Source: a virus. Taken from it: a DNA stretch of 43,358 bases. Shown piece by piece: positions 41,375-43,358 of this stretch. The position numbers and the translations under genes are program-made. The stretch lies in the IMG/VR virus record IMGVR_UViG_3300024999_000186, positions 1-43,358 of that record, one strand, 5' to 3'. The notes under the pieces were generated by a model. The model worked only from the letters and a program-made list of their open reading frames with translations, was not told the origin of the DNA and did no database searches. Each line of letters starts with the position of its first letter. The first letter of the stretch is position 1.

Positions 41375-41587
41375 AGCGTCCATACTACCTAGAGTTGTGT
41401 GTTTGTGAGAGGTTTTACTTTATTTTTAACTATTACAAGCCCATGAAAGGAGGTGGATGGCGATGGATATTATTATTTTTGGTGCTCTCGGCACACTGTT
41501 GGGTAGTTTATTGTCTGATTACATAAACTCAAAAATGGGAAAGTAAAAGAGCGTCCTGAGAAAACGCCCTAGTCACACTTAGAGAGG
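41375..41587. repeat. three ordered short direct repeats of an Fst/par-like locus
   Basis: AGCGTCC (41375-41381), CCTAG (41388-41392) and GAGAGG (41407-41412) in the toxin leader recur in the same order after the toxin gene at 41550-41556, 41568-41572 and 41582-41587. A convergent antisense RNA copied from the right-hand set would be complementary to both sets, as with DRa/DRb of the par system. Confidence 0.6.
41463..41546 (+). CDS. Fst-like type I toxin candidate (membrane peptide)
   Basis: 27 residues from the ATG at 41463, nine bases after GGAGG; an ATG two codons earlier (29 residues) is very close to that site. The peptide is one hydrophobic helix (D-I-I-I-F-G-A-L-G-T-L-L-G-S-L-L) with a polar, basic end (N-S-K-M-G-K), the layout of Fst/Ldr-type toxins. 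Leader repeats, an overlapping convergent antisense promoter and a shared terminator fit a par-like type I toxin-antitoxin. A second frame from 41443 also encodes a hydrophobic peptide. Sequence is not close to Fst itself, so the family is inferred from the organisation. Confidence 0.55.
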   Translation: MDIIIFGALGTLLGSLLSDYINSKMGK

Positions 41588-41615
41588 GTAGCCGCCCTCT
41601 CACTTATTTTGTTAT
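41545..41615 (-). ncRNA. candidate antisense antitoxin RNA, about 70 nt
   Basis: Promoter on the minus strand: TTGCAA (41645-41650), 17-base spacer, TAATAT (41622-41627), start near 41615. The RNA would pass through GAGAGGG/CCCTCTC and end after a GCGT/ACGC stem followed by TCTTTT near 41545. It overlaps the toxin mRNA tail and carries complements of all three repeat words found in the toxin leader. Confidence 0.5.
41582..41601. terminator. shared terminator hairpin of the toxin locus
   Basis: GAGAGGG (41582-41588) pairs with CCCTCTC (41595-41601), loop TAGCCG; rightward it is followed by ACTTATTTTGTT. It also forms in the antisense RNA. Confidence 0.65.
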
Positions 41616-41621
41616 AACCAT

Positions 41622-41650
41622 ATATTATCATATAATGTTTAAGGTTGCAA
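41622..41650 (-). promoter_or_regulatory. antisense promoter of the toxin locus
   Basis: TTGCAA and TAATAT on the minus strand with a 17-base spacer, reading toward the toxin gene. Confidence 0.5.
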
Positions 41651-41664
41651 ATTAATATACAATA

Positions 41665-41958
41665 TCATTTCCTTAACTTATCCAACAACTCACTTGCTCT
41701 CTTATTTCTTGCAATAGCTCCAGCAGAAGGTTTCTTTAATAATTCTTTTCTAATCTCATCAGCAAATTCGCCCGTAATTACATTATCTTCTTCCTTTTCA
41801 ATTCCAAGCATACGCTCAAAATCATTTAATGTATCCCATGCTTTAGATTGCTCTCTTGGATTATCTAGTTTAGATCCCTTAATACATTGAATTAATATCT
41901 TAATCTCTTCTTCTGTGGTTTCTAGTGTGAAATATGTTATCTTTCGTTTAAGATGCAT
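41665..41958 (-). CDS. hypothetical helical protein
   Basis: 97 residues, ATG behind AGGAGG. Basic start (M-H-L-K-R-K-I-T-Y-F), then helices with E-E-E-I-K-I-L-I-Q-C-I, W-D-T-L-N-D-F-E-R-M-L-G and a lysine-rich end. It reads toward the toxin locus and is divergent from the BRO-N gene. No family recognised; size and place suit a regulator. Confidence 0.55.
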   Translation of the reverse strand: MHLKRKITYFTLETTEEEIKILIQCIKGSKLDNPREQSKAWDTLNDFERMLGIEKEEDNVITGEFADEIRKELLKKPSAGAIARNKRASELLDKLRK

Positions 41959-42002
41959 TTATAATCCTCCTAATATTTTTATCAAATTATTTTATTTTAT
42001 AC

Positions 42003-42031
42003 TTTACAAATCAATTCCAAGCATGTATAAT
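42003..42031 (+). promoter_or_regulatory. promoter of the BRO-N/ORF6C gene
   Basis: TTTACA (42003-42008) and TATAAT (42026-42031) with a 17-base spacer. It leaves a leader of about 145 bases before the start codon. Confidence 0.7.
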
Positions 42032-42103
42032 AATGAAGGTGATACAAATAGAAAATATAATATAGAAAGGAGTTAAGAGTTATAATAAGAGATGGGCCTG
42101 AGA

Positions 42104-42126
42104 GGACACTGCCATTGTCAGTATCC
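42104..42126 (+). other. leader hairpin of the BRO-N/ORF6C gene
   Basis: GGA-ACTG pairs with CAGT-TCC across one C-A mismatch, with a 7-base loop (42112-42118). The patch is richer in G+C than the rest of the leader and could affect translation. Confidence 0.4.
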
Positions 42127-42181
42127 TTGTAAACAATATAAAAATAAAATAATTAATTTAAAGAAAGAAGGAAATAAAAAC

Positions 42182-42991
42182 ATGACAACAACAATGACAA
42201 ATAATTTAATGATGTTCGAAGGTAAAAATGTAGAGGTATTTGATTGGAATGGAACTATCTTATTTAATTCAAAACATGTAGCAGATATTTTAGATATTAA
42301 AAATGTTAGAGATAATATCTCAAGAATGAACTCAAAACAGGTTGTAAAGCTTACAAATTCTATTGTCGGCGATACCGACTTTAGAAAATTACATAATACA
42401 GGAGAAAATTTTCTAACTGAAAGTGGAGTTTATAAGCTTATTTTCAAAAGTCATAAAGAAGAAGCTGAAAAATTTCAAGATTGGGTTACAGATATTGTCT
42501 TACCAACAATTCGTAAGACAGGAGGATTTGTTGCAGATCCAGAACAATTCATCAATACATATTTACCATTTGCAGATGAACCAACTAAATTACTATTCAA
42601 ATCAACATTAGCAGTTATTACTAATCAAAATGGTATAATTGCTAAACAACAAAATGATATTGATTATAAATCTGATATTATTAAAGGATTGGTAGAAGAC
42701 ATACCTCTTGCTTCCAAAAGACAAATTCTTAATCGCGTAGTAATGAAATGCAGTAATTTTAATGATAGATGGTCTGAACTTTATAAAGCATTTGAACTAA
42801 AATATAAAACTAGAATAAATACTAGAATGGAATTTTATAATAAAACCCATAAATCTAAATTAAGAAGCAAATTAGAATATATTGAGGAAATTGGCATGAT
42901 AGATGAATTATATTCCATTGCATGTAAATTGTATGAGAACGAGGTGAATGTTTTAGTAGAAGAAATGTATAGATTACATGAGATTGTATAA
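42182..42991 (+). CDS. BRO-N/ORF6C phage antirepressor
   Basis: 269 residues from the ATG at 42182, behind AAGAAGGAA. BRO-N domain at about 5-120 (I-L-F-N-S-K-H-V-A-D-I-L-D-I, L-T-E-S-G-V-Y-K-L-I-F, F-Q-D-W-V-T-D-I-V-L-P-T-I). The C-terminal I-I-K-G-L-V-E-D-I, S-K-R-Q-I-L-N, W-S-E-L-Y-K-A-F-E segment matches ORF6C. Such proteins counteract the lysogeny repressor during induction. Own promoter and long leader; ends before a strong terminator. It is the second BRO-N protein in the window. Confidence 0.8.
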   Translation: MTTTMTNNLMMFEGKNVEVFDWNGTILFNSKHVADILDIKNVRDNISRMNSKQVVKLTNSIVGDTDFRKLHNTGENFLTESGVYKLIFKSHKEEAEKFQDWVTDIVLPTIRKTGGFVADPEQFINTYLPFADEPTKLLFKSTLAVITNQNGIIAKQQNDIDYKSDIIKGLVEDIPLASKRQILNRVVMKCSNFNDRWSELYKAFELKYKTRINTRMEFYNKTHKSKLRSKLEYIEEIGMIDELYSIACKLYENEVNVLVEEMYRLHEIV

Positions 42992-43022
42992 TATAAATAT
43001 AAATAAATAATCTTATTCATAA

Positions 43023-43049
43023 AGAGACTCTAAATCCACTAGAGTCTCT
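43023..43049 (+). terminator. terminator after the antirepressor
   Basis: AGAGACTCTA pairs with TAGAGTCTCT (10 bp, 7-base loop), followed by ATTCTTTT. Confidence 0.8.
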
Positions 43050-43129
43050 ATTCTTTTGATAATTTTATCACATAATCATCACAAATCCTCTCCAAATACA
43101 AAAATCAATCCAACCCATACAATCACACC

Positions 43130-43175
43130 AACAACAAATTCTGACTCAACCCAGACAGTCCTGACGCTTGCGATA
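43130..43175. other. unexplained G/C-richer intergenic patch
   Basis: Contains CTGAC twice (43141, 43161), GACTC/GAGTC-like words and CGCTTGCG. No gene with a ribosome-binding site is seen on either strand; on the minus strand an ATG opens an 18-residue frame (M-L-S-Q-A-S-G-L-S-G-L-S-Q-N). Possibly a binding site or relic. Confidence 0.3.
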
Positions 43176-43186
43176 ACATAATAAAA

Positions 43187-43210
43187 GACCCCCGAAACAA
43201 ATCAGAGGTC
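43187..43210 (-). terminator. terminator of the truncated gene at the right edge
   Basis: On the minus strand GACCTC pairs with GGGGTC (one wobble), followed by TTTTATTATG. Confidence 0.6.
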
Positions 43211-43240
43211 AAATTTTAATTCAAATCAAATCAAACAATT

Positions 43241-43358
43241 CTAACGAATTTTCCCGTAAATAACTCTGTCATATCCAATCCATGCCATTCCTATCAAAGA
43301 ACTACCTTTCTTAAAATAAAATATAGAATAACCTTGATAATCAACATCACTATCATAA
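43241..43358 (-). CDS. C-terminal part of a gene cut by the window edge
   Basis: The last 38 codons are visible: Y-D-S-D-V-D-Y-Q-G-Y-S-I-F-Y-F-K, then L-I-G-M-A-W-I-G-Y-D-R-V-I-Y-G-K-I-R and TAG. Aromatic- and beta-rich. A terminator follows the stop. A possible decayed relative is at 3602-3672. Function cannot be judged from this fragment. Confidence 0.6.
   Translation of the reverse strand, partial: YDSDVDYQGYSIFYFKKGSSLIGMAWIGYDRVIYGKIR

Noticed and set aside
41443-41525. Overlapping frame (M-K-G-G-G-W-R-W) as the toxin
   Set aside because: Its ATG lies before, not after, the AAAGGAGG site, so it has no ribosome-binding site; the frame from 41463 is correctly spaced.
42092-42181. 30-codon N-terminal extension of the second BRO-N protein
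   Set aside because: The extension contains a leader hairpin and no BRO-N residues; AAGAAGGAA precedes the ATG at 42182.
1-43358. Complete prophage with attachment sites
   Set aside because: No integrase, no direct-repeat att pair, and no head, portal or terminase genes were seen.

Overview
The window is strongly AT-rich with AGGAGG-type ribosome-binding sites, and almost every gene looks like phage. It reads as part of a temperate phage, prophage or phage-plasmid of a Bacillota (Bacillus/Paenibacillus/Clostridium-like) host. I cannot name the species. No integrase, terminase, portal, capsid or tail-tube/sheath gene is visible, so the head module lies outside the window.

Layout. (1) 47-1735, + strand: a gene with its own promoter encoding an acidic, purine-rich N-terminus joined to a DndB/DGQHR-like domain. 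(2) 1746-7942, mostly - strand: a zinc-ribbon homing endonuclease; a gene-poor stretch with a candidate small RNA on the + strand; a small zinc-finger protein; a GIY-YIG nuclease; an archaeo-eukaryotic-type primase joined to a winged-helix domain; a BRO-N protein with a RusA-like C-terminus; and small proteins. (3) 8470-11588, - strand: lysis genes (holin, XhlA-like protein, amidase/glucosaminidase endolysin, and a small conserved lysis-associated protein that apparently starts at ATT). (4) 11668-37976, - strand: the distal tail module. In transcription order it holds two small tail-completion-type proteins, a 2678-residue tape measure, Dit, the tail endopeptidase, an Ntn-hydrolase/fibre fusion, a papain-like protease, a giant fibre with two six-bladed NHL propellers, and two small proteins. 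Homing endonuclease genes sit between the tape measure, Dit, endopeptidase and Ntn/fibre genes. (5) 37999-43358: a + strand membrane protein gene, another zinc-ribbon endonuclease, an XRE regulator with downstream genes, a compact locus organised like an Fst/par type I toxin-antitoxin, a BRO-N/ORF6C antirepressor, and the end of a truncated gene.

How it fits together. Tail and lysis genes form long leftward transcripts. Six selfish nucleases (three zinc-ribbon, one KYG-repeat, one HNH, one GIY-YIG) interrupt the modules. Four of the six are preceded by a branched stem with two inner hairpins, and two of these elements are near-identical copies. The primase/winged-helix protein, the plasmid-type toxin-antitoxin and two antirepressors suggest an element that can persist extrachromosomally; this is inference. 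The most interesting leads are the Fst/par-like locus, the candidate small RNA at 3682-3794, the branched RNA elements, the apparent ATC and ATT start codons, the BRO-N/RusA fusion, and a four-run G-quadruplex motif in the first gene.
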